Shown: positions 8,718 through 17,880, numbered from the stretch's first letter. The stretch: DNA of 64,000 nt from Planktosalinus sp963977065 (GCA_963977065.1 CAXBNF010000009.1:40691-104690), one strand, 5' to 3'. Numbers and translations: made by a program. The notes: generated by a model not told the origin, from the letters alone.

Positions 8718-9728
8718 ATGAAATTCATTGTATTCCTTATGTGTGTTGTTCTATTAATTTCCTGTCAGAAAAAATTACCGGGAACACCTCCAGATATTAT
8801 TACAGAAACCACACTCCACGACACAGATGATCCGGCAATTTGGGTCAATAAAGAAAATCCCTCAGAAAGCATTGTTTTTGGAACAGATAAAGATACTGAC
8901 GGAGCCATTTATGCATTTGATTTAGACGGAAAAATTATAGAAGATAAAACAATAAGAGGTTTAAAAAGACCTAATAATGTGGACATTAGATATGATTTCA
9001 AGCTCAATGACTCTACAAGTGTGGATGTAATGGCTTTCACCGAAAGGGAACGTAAGCAAATAAGATTATTTTCAATCCCGGATATGACACCCATGGATAA
9101 CGGAGGGTTTCCGGTTTTTGAAGGGGAAACAGAACCTGAATTTGATCTCCCTATGGGAATTAGTTTCTACCAGTCACAAGTTGATAGTACCCTATACCTC
9201 ATCGTGGGTAGAAAAAATGGCCCGGAGACTGGATATTTACACCAATTTGAGTTAAAATCAGACAGTACTGGAGTTTTTATAAAGTTGGTGAGAAAATTTG
9301 GAGAATACAGTGGCAAAAAAGAAATAGAAGCCATAGCTGTTGACGACGCATTAGGTTATGTTTACTATTCCGACGAAACGCATTGTGTTAGAAAATACCA
9401 CGCAGACCCCTCAAAAGGGGATGAAGAATTGGCGTGTTTTGGTGGCGAAACTTTTAAAAGAGACAATGAAGGAATTGCCATTGTTGCTTATGAAAATGGG
9501 GAAGGCTATATAATAGTGTCCAATCAACAAGCAGAAACCTTCAATGTATTTTCCAGAAAAGACAACACATTTATAAAAGAAATCAATTTAAATTCTAAAC
9601 AAACAGATGGGTGTGAAGTGGTAACGACACCACTCAATAATACCTTTAAAAATGGCTTGTTTGTCGCAATGAATGATGAAAAGAATTTCTATTTCTATGA
9701 TTTAGCCAAATTAGGGCTTACCCAATAA
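8718..9728 (+). CDS. Beta-propeller phytase (3-phytase) lipoprotein
   Basis: 336 residues, lipoprotein signal with lipobox LISC. The mature part matches beta-propeller phytases: DTDDPAIWVNKENPSES near the start, GTDKDTDGAIYAFDLDGK after it, and acidic loops that bind calcium and the phosphate groups. These enzymes release phosphate stepwise from calcium phytate. Full length for the family (about 320-380). The lipid anchor suggests a periplasmic or surface location beside the upstream TonB receptor. A bidirectional terminator separates it from the convergent metallophosphoesterase gene. Confidence 0.92.
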   Translation: MKFIVFLMCVVLLISCQKKLPGTPPDIITETTLHDTDDPAIWVNKENPSESIVFGTDKDTDGAIYAFDLDGKIIEDKTIRGLKRPNNVDIRYDFKLNDSTSVDVMAFTERERKQIRLFSIPDMTPMDNGGFPVFEGETEPEFDLPMGISFYQSQVDSTLYLIVGRKNGPETGYLHQFELKSDSTGVFIKLVRKFGEYSGKKEIEAIAVDDALGYVYYSDETHCVRKYHADPSKGDEELACFGGETFKRDNEGIAIVAYENGEGYIIVSNQQAETFNVFSRKDNTFIKEINLNSKQTDGCEVVTTPLNNTFKNGLFVAMNDEKNFYFYDLAKLGLTQ

Positions 9729-9745
9729 ATTAGATTCCATTTTAT

Positions 9746-9786
9746 AAAAAAACACCTGCATTATTAAACTTTTGCAGGTGTTTTTT
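9746..9786. terminator. Bidirectional terminator between convergent genes
   Basis: Stem AACACCTGCA / TGCAGGTGTT is flanked by an A-run on the left and a T-run on the right, serving the phytase gene (+) and the metallophosphoesterase gene (-). Confidence 0.85.
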
Positions 9787-9855
9787 GTTGGTAGAATTTA
9801 AACACAGTAAGAAGTAAATAATTATCCAACCATTTGCTCTTGATTGTTTCTCGTT

Positions 9856-10806
9856 TTATAAATCAAGTACAAACGAATATGCTAGTTCTGCTCGTGGAGT
9901 GTTTTCACCAGTTGCATACGTTTCGACAGTCACATTTCCATCTTTGGTTATTGTCATTACCCTAATCATTGGAGTGTGGTTGATTTCATCGGGAATCTTG
10001 GTGCGTTCCAATCCGGGAATATGAAGGTAATGCGTGTGCTCAATTTTTTTTGAGTGGTTCACCCTTTCCATATCCATGTGTAAATCTCCGGAAATAACTG
10101 CAGCAAGATTCGCTTGTGGTATAACCTGATTTATGAACAGTTGGTTGCTAATGCCCTTTTCCGGGTTTTCAGAATACACACCCTGCTGCGCTCCATGCAC
10201 CACTAAAATGACCGGTTTTGGAGCTAATCGCTTAATTTGTTCAAGAATCCATTCTGAGCCGCTGTCATCAAAATCACGTCCGTGATCGGGAGAAGCAAAT
10301 ACAAATGCCAGTTTATCGTGGTTGATAACATAACTTTTATTTTTGATAGCGCTGTTCCATTGTTGAGCAAACTCAAGGTAGCGCTCCACCGTGCTGCCAT
10401 GTTCTTCGTTACCCATTATAGGATAAAAGGGAGCTTTTAGTTTTTGAAATACCTCAGTTGCTGCTTCATATTGTATTTCTGTTCCTTTATGGGCAACATC
10501 ACCAACCCCGATAACAAAATCGATGGGTTGAGATTCCATAAGTAAATTGATTTGTTCAACAGCAGCATTTGTATGGGGGAATTCAGCACATGGTTTTGGT
10601 TCACCGTCGCCAATAAAAGCGACCCGTAACAATGTGGAATCTTCATCGGCATGTTTTCCGGTCATTGAAAACTCTAATACTTCTTTACTTATGATATCTG
10701 CTTTGGTAGTTTCATTGGTTTCTGGGTTTTCCTTATTAGAATTTCCCTGACATCCTGCCAAAAATAGTGCAAAAGGAAGAATCGAAAATTTTAAATAATT
10801 ATTCAT
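9856..10806 (-). CDS. Calcineurin-like metallophosphoesterase lipoprotein with variant motifs
   Basis: 316 residues with lipobox FLAGC. Phosphoesterase motifs appear in order: FIGDGEPKP (usual GDxH, here GDGE), GVGDVAHKG, MGNEEHG, VVHGAQQG and SGDLHMD. The order and spacing fit the calcineurin-like fold, but the first motif has lost its histidine and the GNHE box is rearranged. Metal binding may therefore be altered. The protein is probably anchored in the periplasm or at the surface. It lies opposite the phytase, so a role in phosphate release is plausible but not shown. Confidence 0.85.
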   Translation of the reverse strand: MNNYLKFSILPFALFLAGCQGNSNKENPETNETTKADIISKEVLEFSMTGKHADEDSTLLRVAFIGDGEPKPCAEFPHTNAAVEQINLLMESQPIDFVIGVGDVAHKGTEIQYEAATEVFQKLKAPFYPIMGNEEHGSTVERYLEFAQQWNSAIKNKSYVINHDKLAFVFASPDHGRDFDDSGSEWILEQIKRLAPKPVILVVHGAQQGVYSENPEKGISNQLFINQVIPQANLAAVISGDLHMDMERVNHSKKIEHTHYLHIPGLERTKIPDEINHTPMIRVMTITKDGNVTVETYATGENTPRAELAYSFVLDL

Positions 10807-10970
10807 ATGTATGTTTTATTTGAATTTAAATAATTTGTAACTGTTGCCATTTTAAGCTTAAGCATAACATTCAAATATCTAACATAAAATACTTTACTCC
10901 TACATCCAATCTTTATTAAATTGTTAAATTCCAACAATCTTTAATCATCTTAAACTTAAATGCTATTCAA

Positions 10971-11000
10971 AAAAAAACCTCACTAAAAATAGCGAGGTTT
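10971..11000 (-). terminator. Intrinsic terminator of ahcY
   Basis: Read on the minus strand: AAACCTCGCT, loop, AGTGAGGTTT, then a long T-run. It lies immediately after the ahcY stop. Confidence 0.85.
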
Positions 11001-11021
11001 ATATAATATGAAATAGGATTA

Positions 11022-12338
11022 TTAATACCTGTAATACTCTGGCTTAAACGGTCCTTCAACAGTCACACCAATGTATTTTGCCTGATCCTCTCTCAAGGTT
11101 TCAAGTTCAACACCAATGCGCTCTAAGTGAAGTCTCGCTACTTTTTCATCAAGGTGCTTAGGCAATACATACACCTTGTTCTCATAATTATCTGTGTTTC
11201 TCCAAAGCTCGATTTGAGCCAATGTCTGATTTGTAAATGAGTTACTCATCACAAAACTAGGGTGACCTGTAGCACAACCTAAGTTTACCAAACGCCCTTC
11301 AGCAAGAACAATGATATCTTTTCCATCAATGGTGTATTTATCCACCTGAGGTTTGATTTCATCTTTGGTATTGCCAAAATTTTTGTTTAACCAGGCCATA
11401 TCAATTTCATTATCAAAATGACCAATGTTACATAGAATGGCTTTATCACGCATCGCTCTGAAATGACGCTCCTGGATAATGTCTTTATTTCCTGTGGCTG
11501 TACAAACAATGTCTGCATTTGCAATCACGGTTTCCAGTTTTTTAACTTCAAAACCGTCCATTGCTGCTTGCAATGCACAGATGGGATCGATCTCAGTTAC
11601 TGTAACAATTGAACCGGCACCTTTAAATGAAGCTGCAGTTCCTTTACCCACATCACCATAACCACAAACAACTACGCGTTTTCCGGCAAGCATGGTGTCT
11701 GTTGCACGTCTTACGGCATCAACAGCACTTTCTTTACAACCATATTTATTGTCAAATTTAGATTTGGTCACACTGTCGTTTACATTGATAGCCGGCATTG
11801 GAAGTGTTCCGTTTTTCATTCTTTCATACAAACGGTGAACACCGGTTGTAGTTTCTTCAGAAAGACCTTTAATTCCGGCAGCAAGTTCAGGATATTGGTC
11901 TAAAACCATATTGGTTAAATCTCCTCCATCGTCCAAAATCATATTTAAAGGCTTGCGGTCTTCGCCGAAAAACAAGGTTTGTTCAATACACCAATTAAAC
12001 TCCTCTTCAGTCATTCCTTTCCAGGCATAAACAGGAATTCCGGCAGCTGCTATCGCTGCAGCAGCTTGATCCTGAGTAGAGAAAATGTTACACGAACTCC
12101 AGGTGACTTCTGCACCAAGAGCTATGAGTGTTTCAATCAAAACGGCTGTTTGAATGGTCATATGCAGGCATCCTGCAATACGAGCGCCTTTCAAAGGTTG
12201 CTCATTTTTAAATTCTTCTCTCAAAGACATTAAACCCGGCATTTCTGCTTCAGCAAGCTCAATTTCTTTTCTTCCCCAGGCAGCCAGAGAAATATCTTTT
12301 ACTTTAAAAGCCGTATAAGGCACAGTTTTAGTACTCAT
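11022..12338 (-). CDS. ahcY: Adenosylhomocysteinase (SAH hydrolase)
   Basis: 438 residues, the normal length for bacterial SAH hydrolase. It hydrolyses S-adenosylhomocysteine to adenosine and homocysteine, keeping the methylation cycle running in the cytoplasm. Visible signatures are the substrate region NVNDSVTKSKFDNKYGC, the NAD-binding VVCGYGDVGKG, and the C-terminal KYIGVTVEGPFKPEYYRY. A TATTTTTG -7 box lies about 37 bases ahead of the start. It is divergent from the phosphopantetheinyl transferase gene. No SAH or SAM riboswitch is seen in the 64-base gap. Confidence 0.98.
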   Translation of the reverse strand: MSTKTVPYTAFKVKDISLAAWGRKEIELAEAEMPGLMSLREEFKNEQPLKGARIAGCLHMTIQTAVLIETLIALGAEVTWSSCNIFSTQDQAAAAIAAAGIPVYAWKGMTEEEFNWCIEQTLFFGEDRKPLNMILDDGGDLTNMVLDQYPELAAGIKGLSEETTTGVHRLYERMKNGTLPMPAINVNDSVTKSKFDNKYGCKESAVDAVRRATDTMLAGKRVVVCGYGDVGKGTAASFKGAGSIVTVTEIDPICALQAAMDGFEVKKLETVIANADIVCTATGNKDIIQERHFRAMRDKAILCNIGHFDNEIDMAWLNKNFGNTKDEIKPQVDKYTIDGKDIIVLAEGRLVNLGCATGHPSFVMSNSFTNQTLAQIELWRNTDNYENKVYVLPKHLDEKVARLHLERIGVELETLREDQAKYIGVTVEGPFKPEYYRY

Positions 12339-12374
12339 AATGTTATATTTGTATTAAGCAATTTTTTTCGAATA

Positions 12375-12382
12375 CAAAAATA
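12375..12382 (-). promoter_or_regulatory. Putative -7 box of ahcY
   Basis: Reads TATTTTTG on the minus strand, matching TAnnTTTG. No obvious -33 partner. Confidence 0.5.
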
Positions 12383-12402
12383 CAGATTATCTAGTAAAAG
12401 TC

Positions 12403-13029
12403 ATGCCTCTTTACAAAACTATAACAGTAAATATAGAAACTAAAGTTCTCATTTGGAAGATTGAAGAGTCTTTTAACGAACTCCTCCAAGGAATTTCACT
12501 AACAGAAAATAGCACATCCCGCATCTCAAAAATGCTTTCAGACATTCATAAAAGGGGGTTTTTGAGCGTGCGGCACTTGCTAAAAGAAGCCGGTTATACA
12601 GACCATGATTTAGTTTATAACGAGAACGGAAAACCCGATTTAAAAGACGGCACTTGTATTTCAATCACACATTCTCATGAGTTTTCGGGCATTATAATCA
12701 GTAAAAATGAAGTGGGCATTGATGTCGAAAAGCAGCGCGATAAAATCTTGCGCATTGCTAATAAATTTACTCCTTTAAAGGAATACAGAACACTTGCCAA
12801 TGTTGATGCGGTAATTCAAAAATTAACTATTGTTTGGTGTGCCAAAGAAGCCCTTTACAAACTCTATGCAAACCCGGGTGTGAGTTTTCTGCATCATATT
12901 GACGTAAAAGACTTCCAGTTTGAAGACTTAGAAACTAAAGCAGACATCATCTTTAAAGGAAAAACAAATACTTATTTGGTTCACTTTTTTGAATTTGAAG
13001 GATTCACCTGCGCTTACGCGTTGTGCTAA
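12403..13029 (+). CDS. 4'-phosphopantetheinyl transferase superfamily protein
   Basis: 208 residues. The two family signatures are present: ISITHSHEFSGI...VGIDVEK (Mg-binding Asp and Glu) and WCAKEALYKL (the KEA motif). Members transfer the phosphopantetheine arm of CoA to a serine of carrier proteins in the cytoplasm. Length and layout fit the Sfp-like group rather than the shorter AcpS. It begins a short operon with the GGGP synthase gene 12 bases downstream. The carrier protein partner is not in the window. Confidence 0.9.
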   Translation: MPLYKTITVNIETKVLIWKIEESFNELLQGISLTENSTSRISKMLSDIHKRGFLSVRHLLKEAGYTDHDLVYNENGKPDLKDGTCISITHSHEFSGIIISKNEVGIDVEKQRDKILRIANKFTPLKEYRTLANVDAVIQKLTIVWCAKEALYKLYANPGVSFLHHIDVKDFQFEDLETKADIIFKGKTNTYLVHFFEFEGFTCAYALC

Positions 13030-13041
13030 AAAAAGAATTTC

Positions 13042-13755
13042 ATGAATCACTACTACACTTCAATTTTTAGTACGTTTACCAAAAAGCAAAAAATGCTTGC
13101 GATTCTCATTGATCCTGAAAAGTTTGATACAAATATTCTTGAAAATTTTCTCTCAAAAATACCTCAAAGTACCACCCATCTTTTTGTGGGAGGTAGCACA
13201 ACAACAAAATTACAAACCGAAGAAACTGTCACAGCACTAAAAAAAGCAACCCAACTCCCTGTTTTTATTTTTCCGGGTGATGCTGACCATATATCAAAAG
13301 AGGCTGATGGAATTCTATTTTTGAGTTTACTCTCAGGAAACAATCCGGAGTATTTAATCAAACAACAAATAAAATCTGTGGCCGTTTTAAAAGAAAGCAC
13401 TATAGAAATCATACCCACAGGATATTTACTGATTGATGGGGGAAAACAAAGTGCCGTAGCACGCGTAAGCAATACAAGCCCCATATCACAAAATGATATT
13501 GAGACCATTGTTCATACAGCGCTTGCAGGACAATATATGGGGAAGAAGCTCATCTATTTGGAAGCCGGTAGCGGTGCAAAAAACCGTGTCTCCAATGAAA
13601 TTATATTTGCTGTAAGTAAAGCAATTAACATCCCCCTTATAGTAGGTGGAGGCATTCAATCTGAAAAAGAATTACAACAGGTTTATGACGCAGGTGCTAC
13701 CTTGGCTGTTATTGGTACTGCTTTTGAAAAGGATAATTACAACACAGGATTATGA
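13042..13755 (+). CDS. Geranylgeranylglyceryl/heptaprenylglyceryl phosphate synthase family protein
   Basis: 237 residues with the PcrB/GGGPS TIM-barrel signatures: LAILIDPEKF at the start, FVGGSTT, YLEAGSGA, and a phosphate-binding IVGGGI. Enzymes of this family join a polyprenyl diphosphate to sn-glycerol-1-phosphate, making an archaeal-type ether link. Bacteroidota carry a distinct group of these enzymes. Its stop codon overlaps the start of the next gene by 4 bases (ATGA), so the two are translationally coupled. Prenyl chain length cannot be read from the sequence by eye. Confidence 0.92.
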   Translation: MNHYYTSIFSTFTKKQKMLAILIDPEKFDTNILENFLSKIPQSTTHLFVGGSTTTKLQTEETVTALKKATQLPVFIFPGDADHISKEADGILFLSLLSGNNPEYLIKQQIKSVAVLKESTIEIIPTGYLLIDGGKQSAVARVSNTSPISQNDIETIVHTALAGQYMGKKLIYLEAGSGAKNRVSNEIIFAVSKAINIPLIVGGGIQSEKELQQVYDAGATLAVIGTAFEKDNYNTGL

Positions 13756-14723
13756 AAATTTTACTATTTACAATTACCTTTCTTTTTATAAGCTCTTTTG
13801 CTTCCGGTCAGATGGTGAAATTTTATGATGCAGAAACTAAGGAGCCAGTTTCATTTGTAACCGTTTCTTTTGGAAACGGCTTGGGCACCCATGCAAATGC
13901 CAATGGCGAATTCCTTTATCAACAAAAAAGATATCCCGATATTGATACACTATTCGTTTCGGCTTTAGGCTACAAAAATTTAACCATTCTAACTTCAGAA
14001 ATAAAAGAAACGTATGCTTTGCACCAGGAGATTGATCAATTAAAAGAAGTTGTAATCACGACCAAAAGAGATGGTAAATATAAAAGGCGTGAGATAAAAC
14101 CCATTACTCATTCCAGTTATCACGACTCCTGGCTTCAAACCGTAGAAAGTGAAATGGCAGTTTTATTTACGAAATTTGAAAACAAACCCACACAAATAAC
14201 CACCCTTTTACTGCCTGTTAACATCAAAGAAGAAGTAGCCGGTAAAGAAGTGCCCGTAAGGAAATTTTCAACCTTGATGCGTGTTAAGTTTTATGAAAAT
14301 AATAACGGCCTTCCAGGAAAGGAAATCGATTATGGAAATGTGGTTTTTTTGATTACCGAAAAAGAAAAAAAAGAGGTTTATGAAATGGATGTCCTTAAAA
14401 ACAATATTTTTATTCCTGATAATGGGCTGTTTGTTTCCATTCAGGTTTTAGGCCCCACAGATCTAGAAGGAAACCTGATTCAAACCAAAACCTACAACGA
14501 ATATGAAACCCCAAGAGGAATAGAAAGAATTGCAATTTCTTTCAGACCTTTGTTACCGCTTACAAACCAAATTTCCGGGCAAAAAACATTGGTGAGACGA
14601 ATCTTTTTTAATGATAAGAAATGGCAGCCCTTTGATTTCAATTACAACCCCAATTCAGAATTACTTAAAAAAGGATACAACAATTATGGTATGGGAGCTA
14701 AGCTCCATGTTTATGAGGAGTAG
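13752..14723 (+). CDS. Exported protein with carboxypeptidase-regulatory-like domain
   Basis: 323 residues. Signal peptide (MKILLFTITFLFISSFASGQ) followed by a CarboxypepD_reg-like beta sandwich at about 22-95 (VKFYDAETKEPVSFVTVSFG, with the usual G-THANANGEF turn). The remainder has no recognised domain. Similar proteins are common in the flavobacterial periplasm and usually have no known function. It overlaps the GGGP synthase gene by 4 bases. Confidence 0.8.
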   Translation: MKILLFTITFLFISSFASGQMVKFYDAETKEPVSFVTVSFGNGLGTHANANGEFLYQQKRYPDIDTLFVSALGYKNLTILTSEIKETYALHQEIDQLKEVVITTKRDGKYKRREIKPITHSSYHDSWLQTVESEMAVLFTKFENKPTQITTLLLPVNIKEEVAGKEVPVRKFSTLMRVKFYENNNGLPGKEIDYGNVVFLITEKEKKEVYEMDVLKNNIFIPDNGLFVSIQVLGPTDLEGNLIQTKTYNEYETPRGIERIAISFRPLLPLTNQISGQKTLVRRIFFNDKKWQPFDFNYNPNSELLKKGYNNYGMGAKLHVYEE

Positions 14724-14736
14724 TCTTTGAGTTTGT

Positions 14737-14760
14737 GAGTTATTGAGTTATTGAGTTATT
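14737..14760 (+). repeat. Three tandem copies of GAGTTATT
   Basis: An 8-base unit is repeated exactly three times, preceded by a degenerate copy (GAGTTTGT), in the gap before the thiamine-binding gene. Similar sequence occurs in the long arm of the TPP riboswitch at about 19.84 kb. Confidence 0.8.
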
Positions 14761-14784
14761 AAAAAAACAATATAGATTAAAACT

Positions 14785-15045
14785 ATGGATATTTCAGTAG
14801 AATTAACGCTTTCCCCCCTTCAGGATAACTATGAACAACCCATTATCGATTTTATAAAAAAGTTAAGAGATTCCGGATTAAAAACTCTTGAAAATCCACT
14901 TAGTACGCAAATTTATGGCGATTATGATACCGTGATGAAAGTGCTTCATTCCGAAATGAAAACAGCACTAGAGGCAGTTGAAAGAGGTGTGCTCTATATC
15001 AAGATTGTTAAATCAAACCGCAGCGAGTATGTTCCTCATTTTTGA
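14785..15045 (+). CDS. Thiamine-binding protein (YkoF/MTH1187-like)
   Basis: 86 residues, a single small alpha-beta domain. The strand ISVELTLSPLQ, the helix DFIKKLRDSGLKT and the following NPLSTQIYGDYDTVMKVL match the thiamine-binding (YkoF/UPF0045-like) family, which binds thiamine or its pyrimidine part. No signal peptide, so cytoplasmic. Its 3' end overlaps the PnuC-type transporter gene by 17 bases, supporting a joint role in vitamin B1 uptake or sensing. Confidence 0.78.
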   Translation: MDISVELTLSPLQDNYEQPIIDFIKKLRDSGLKTLENPLSTQIYGDYDTVMKVLHSEMKTALEAVERGVLYIKIVKSNRSEYVPHF

Positions 15046-15670
15046 TTGGTTGTTTGGTCAATATAGCAGCTATTCTACGCTTCATATAACTCTTGAAATT
15101 GTAGCTGTTGTATTTGGTTTGCTTTCGGTTTGGTTTGCCAAAAAAGACAACATTCTGGTTTTTCCAACGGGCATTGTAAGCACACTCATTTTTGTCTATT
15201 TGCTTTACCAGTGGGAACTCATTGGTGACATGCTCATCAACGGTTATTATTTTATCATGAGTGTTTTCGGTTGGTATGTCTGGACAAGAAAAGTGGATCA
15301 AAGCCACTTAACCCCCATCACATTCAGTACAAAAAAAGAAAAATTACAGTCTCTCTTTCTCTTTATTGCCGCACTCCTGTTTGTCTATTTTGTGTACCGG
15401 TTTTTTGATATGTGGAATGACTGGGTCGCCATTGTTGACACATTCACAACAGCGTTGTTTTTTGTCGGGATGTGGCTCATGGCCAAAAAGAAAATTGAAC
15501 ACTGGCTGTTTTGGATTGCCGGAGATATTATTTCGGTACCCTTATATTTGTACAAAGGTTATACCTTTACATCCTTGCAATATTTAATTTTTACAATCAT
15601 AGCAATTTACGGCTATCTGGAATGGAGAAAAATAATCAACAACCCAACACTTCAGGCAAAAAACTCTTAA
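15029..15670 (+). CDS. PnuC/PnuT-type vitamin transporter
   Basis: About 213 residues with seven or eight predicted membrane helices. The C-terminal signature (KKKIEHWLFWIAGDIISVPLY and YLIFTIIAIYGYLEWRK) is that of the PnuC family of facilitators, which take up nicotinamide riboside, thiamine (PnuT) or riboflavin and rely on a kinase for trapping. I start at the ATG at 15029; an upstream in-frame ATG at 14978 would only add an unlikely hydrophilic head inside the previous gene. Context (thiamine-binding gene upstream, NadR-like kinase overlapping by 49 bases, TPP riboswitch about 4 kb on) favours thiamine, but nicotinamide riboside remains possible. Confidence 0.88.
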   Translation: MFLIFDWLFGQYSSYSTLHITLEIVAVVFGLLSVWFAKKDNILVFPTGIVSTLIFVYLLYQWELIGDMLINGYYFIMSVFGWYVWTRKVDQSHLTPITFSTKKEKLQSLFLFIAALLFVYFVYRFFDMWNDWVAIVDTFTTALFFVGMWLMAKKKIEHWLFWIAGDIISVPLYLYKGYTFTSLQYLIFTIIAIYGYLEWRKIINNPTLQAKNS

Positions 15671-16200
15671 AAGTTGTCTTTTTTGGACCGGAATCTACAG
15701 GAAAAACAACCTTGTCACAAGACCTTGCTGCTCACTTCAACACCACCTGGGCTGCTGAATACATGCGGGAATACCTTCAGAAAAAATGGGATATTTCCAA
15801 GGAAACCTGTAAAAAAGAAGATTTGATTCCCATCGCTCAAGGCCAAATGAAAAATGAGGCTTTCGCCGAAAAATATGCAAATAAAGTAGTATTTTACGAC
15901 ACCAATCTGTTGCAACTCAAAGTCTATTCTGAAGTGTATTACAACGGCTATTGCCCGCCTAAAATAGAAAAAGAAGTCACTAGCAGAACCTATGATATCT
16001 ATTTTTTACTATATATTGACATTCCCTGGGAAGCCGATGATTTGAGAGACAAACCCAATGATAGGGAAGCGATGTTTCAGGTTTTTGAAGAAGCCCTTAA
16101 AATTAAGAATATTTCATTCATAACTTTAAAAGGAGCGTATTCAAAACGACTCGAGACTGCAAAAACAATCCTTGAAAATGCTTTAAAGAATCCCAAATGA
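15622..16200 (+). CDS. NadR-like P-loop kinase (AAA_28)
   Basis: About 192 residues. Walker A GPESTGKTTL, a Walker B-like FYDTNLLQL and the family segment AAEYMREYL resemble the ribosylnicotinamide kinase domain of NadR; the adenylyltransferase and DNA-binding domains are absent. The ATG at 15622 starts right before the kinase fold; the longer frame upstream is transporter sequence. The gene overlaps the PnuC-type gene by 49 bases, so uptake and trapping by phosphorylation are coupled. The vitamin could be nicotinamide riboside or thiamine. It also overlaps the DUF4301 start by 4 bases. Confidence 0.88.
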   Translation: MEKNNQQPNTSGKKLLKVVFFGPESTGKTTLSQDLAAHFNTTWAAEYMREYLQKKWDISKETCKKEDLIPIAQGQMKNEAFAEKYANKVVFYDTNLLQLKVYSEVYYNGYCPPKIEKEVTSRTYDIYFLLYIDIPWEADDLRDKPNDREAMFQVFEEALKIKNISFITLKGAYSKRLETAKTILENALKNPK

Positions 16201-17726
16201 AGTTTAGCAAAAGAGAAATAGAACAAATCAAAGCACACGGCCTCACAGAGGAAAAAGTGCTGTCAGATATACTTATGTTTGAAGAAGGAATCCCATTCAC
16301 TCATCTAATAAGTGCTGCAACCCATAACAATGGTATCCTTACTTTTTCAAAAGAACAACAGGATGCTTTGGTCGCTTTTTATGAAAAAAATCAGGATACT
16401 CTTTCCATAGTGAAATTTGTTCCGGCATCAGGTGCGGCCACCAGAATGTTTGAGCATTTACACCATTTTGTGGACACATACAATCCTGACGAACAAAAAC
16501 TCAATGCGTATCTCAAGGAAAATGACCCTCAAATGCTTCAGGAGTTTCTAAAAGGCTTACCTCATTTTGCATTTATCAAAAAACTTCGTAAAAAAATTAG
16601 AAAACGATTTCCAGATTATAAGTTTTATAAAAAAGGAAAACGCACACATTTATTGGTTAAAACACTGCTTGAAGAAGAAGGATTGAACTACAGCAATTTG
16701 CCAAAGGGGCTCATTCCTTTTCATCGTTATAATAAAAACACGGCAACGGCTTTTGAAGAGCAACTGCTGGAGGCCGGTTACTATGCTACTAGCCAGAATC
16801 AAGCCTATTTGCACTTCACGTTTTCAGAGCAATTTGTTGAGAACTTCAAAAAAGAATTCATCAATGTAAAAAACCGTGTGGAACGAAAAACAAAATGCGC
16901 GTTCAATATCTCTTATTCCTTCCAAAAATCAAGCACAGATACCATTGCCGTTACTTTAAATAATAAGCCTTTTAGAGATGGGGACAGGAACTTTCACTTC
17001 CGCCCTGCCGGTCACGGTGCGCTGATTGAAAACCTCAACGACATTGAAGCCGATCTGGTTTTTATCAAAAATATCGACAATGTAGTGATTGAGAGCACTA
17101 TTGAAGAAATTGCACGACATAAAAAAATCCTTGCCGGAAAGCTTCTGGAAGTTCAGGCCAAGGCCTTTAAGCTTTTAAAAAGCATTGATAAATTCCCAAA
17201 AGATCAAACCCTTTTGAGAGACGCCCGCGGATTTATGGCATCAGAACTCAACATTAAAAATCTGCCGGAAAGCCTTGAGACTGCAAAAGACATTCTGAAC
17301 AGACCCATCCGCGTTTGCGGTATGGTTCAAAACACCGGCGCCCCCGGTGGTGGCCCATTTTGGATTCAAAGACCGGATGGAACTACCACACTTCAAATCG
17401 TCGAGCTCTCTCAAGTGGACATCTCAGACACCCATCAAATGAATATTGTCAAGGAAGCTACACATTTTAATCCGGTTGATTTGGTATGCGGACTTAAAAA
17501 TTACAAGGGTGAAAAATTTGATTTGACCCGATATGTAAATCCCAACTCGGGTTTCATTTCGCAAAAAAGCCATCAGGGAAAAACTATCAAAGCACTGGAA
17601 CTCCCCGGTTTATGGAATGGCAGTATGGCGCATTGGAACACACTTTTTGTGGAAGTACCATTAAGCACCTTCAATCCTGTAAAAACGGTGAATGATTTGT
17701 TAAAGGAAACACATCAGGTGATATAA
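16197..17726 (+). CDS. DUF4301 family protein
   Basis: 509 residues, cytoplasmic, no signal peptide. The segment FVPASGAATRMFEHLHHF and the C-terminal LPGLWNGSMAHWN fit DUF4301, a Bacteroidota family with features reminiscent of nucleotidyltransferases but no shown activity. Translation is coupled to the kinase gene (ATGA overlap). The last 189 bases, ending at the stop, are duplicated at 19199-19387 next to arfB, showing that arfB originally followed directly and that a cassette has split the operon. Confidence 0.85.
   Translation: MKFSKREIEQIKAHGLTEEKVLSDILMFEEGIPFTHLISAATHNNGILTFSKEQQDALVAFYEKNQDTLSIVKFVPASGAATRMFEHLHHFVDTYNPDEQKLNAYLKENDPQMLQEFLKGLPHFAFIKKLRKKIRKRFPDYKFYKKGKRTHLLVKTLLEEEGLNYSNLPKGLIPFHRYNKNTATAFEEQLLEAGYYATSQNQAYLHFTFSEQFVENFKKEFINVKNRVERKTKCAFNISYSFQKSSTDTIAVTLNNKPFRDGDRNFHFRPAGHGALIENLNDIEADLVFIKNIDNVVIESTIEEIARHKKILAGKLLEVQAKAFKLLKSIDKFPKDQTLLRDARGFMASELNIKNLPESLETAKDILNRPIRVCGMVQNTGAPGGGPFWIQRPDGTTTLQIVELSQVDISDTHQMNIVKEATHFNPVDLVCGLKNYKGEKFDLTRYVNPNSGFISQKSHQGKTIKALELPGLWNGSMAHWNTLFVEVPLSTFNPVKTVNDLLKETHQVI
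17538..17726 (+). repeat. Direct repeat, copy A (3' end of DUF4301 gene)
   Basis: 189 bases, paired at an offset of 1661 with 19199-19387. I count about 11 differences (roughly 94% identity), half of them in the last 20 bases. Copy A forms the current 3' end of the intact gene. Confidence 0.95.
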
Positions 17727-17761
17727 CTTGTTTGTTATCAAAGAATTATTCATGTTATTTT

Positions 17762-17776
17762 AACAAAAATTTTGTT
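17762..17776. repeat. Small palindrome at the left end of the cassette
   Basis: AACAAAA-A-TTTTGTT, a 7-bp perfect inverted repeat with a 1-base centre followed by TTAT. It may be a weak terminator for the DUF4301 operon or part of a promoter region. Confidence 0.4.
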
Positions 17777-17880
17777 TTATTATGATATAATTGTAATTTA
17801 CCTTTTATTTTTTAAGCTTCACAAGCTATGAAACAACAGCCAACAACAGCCACTTAAGAAAAAGTCTTCATTTTATATTG

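Noticed and set aside
15511..15621. Longer N-terminus for the NadR-like kinase
   Set aside because: These 37 codons are the PnuC-type gene read in another frame; the kinase fold begins right after the ATG at 15622.
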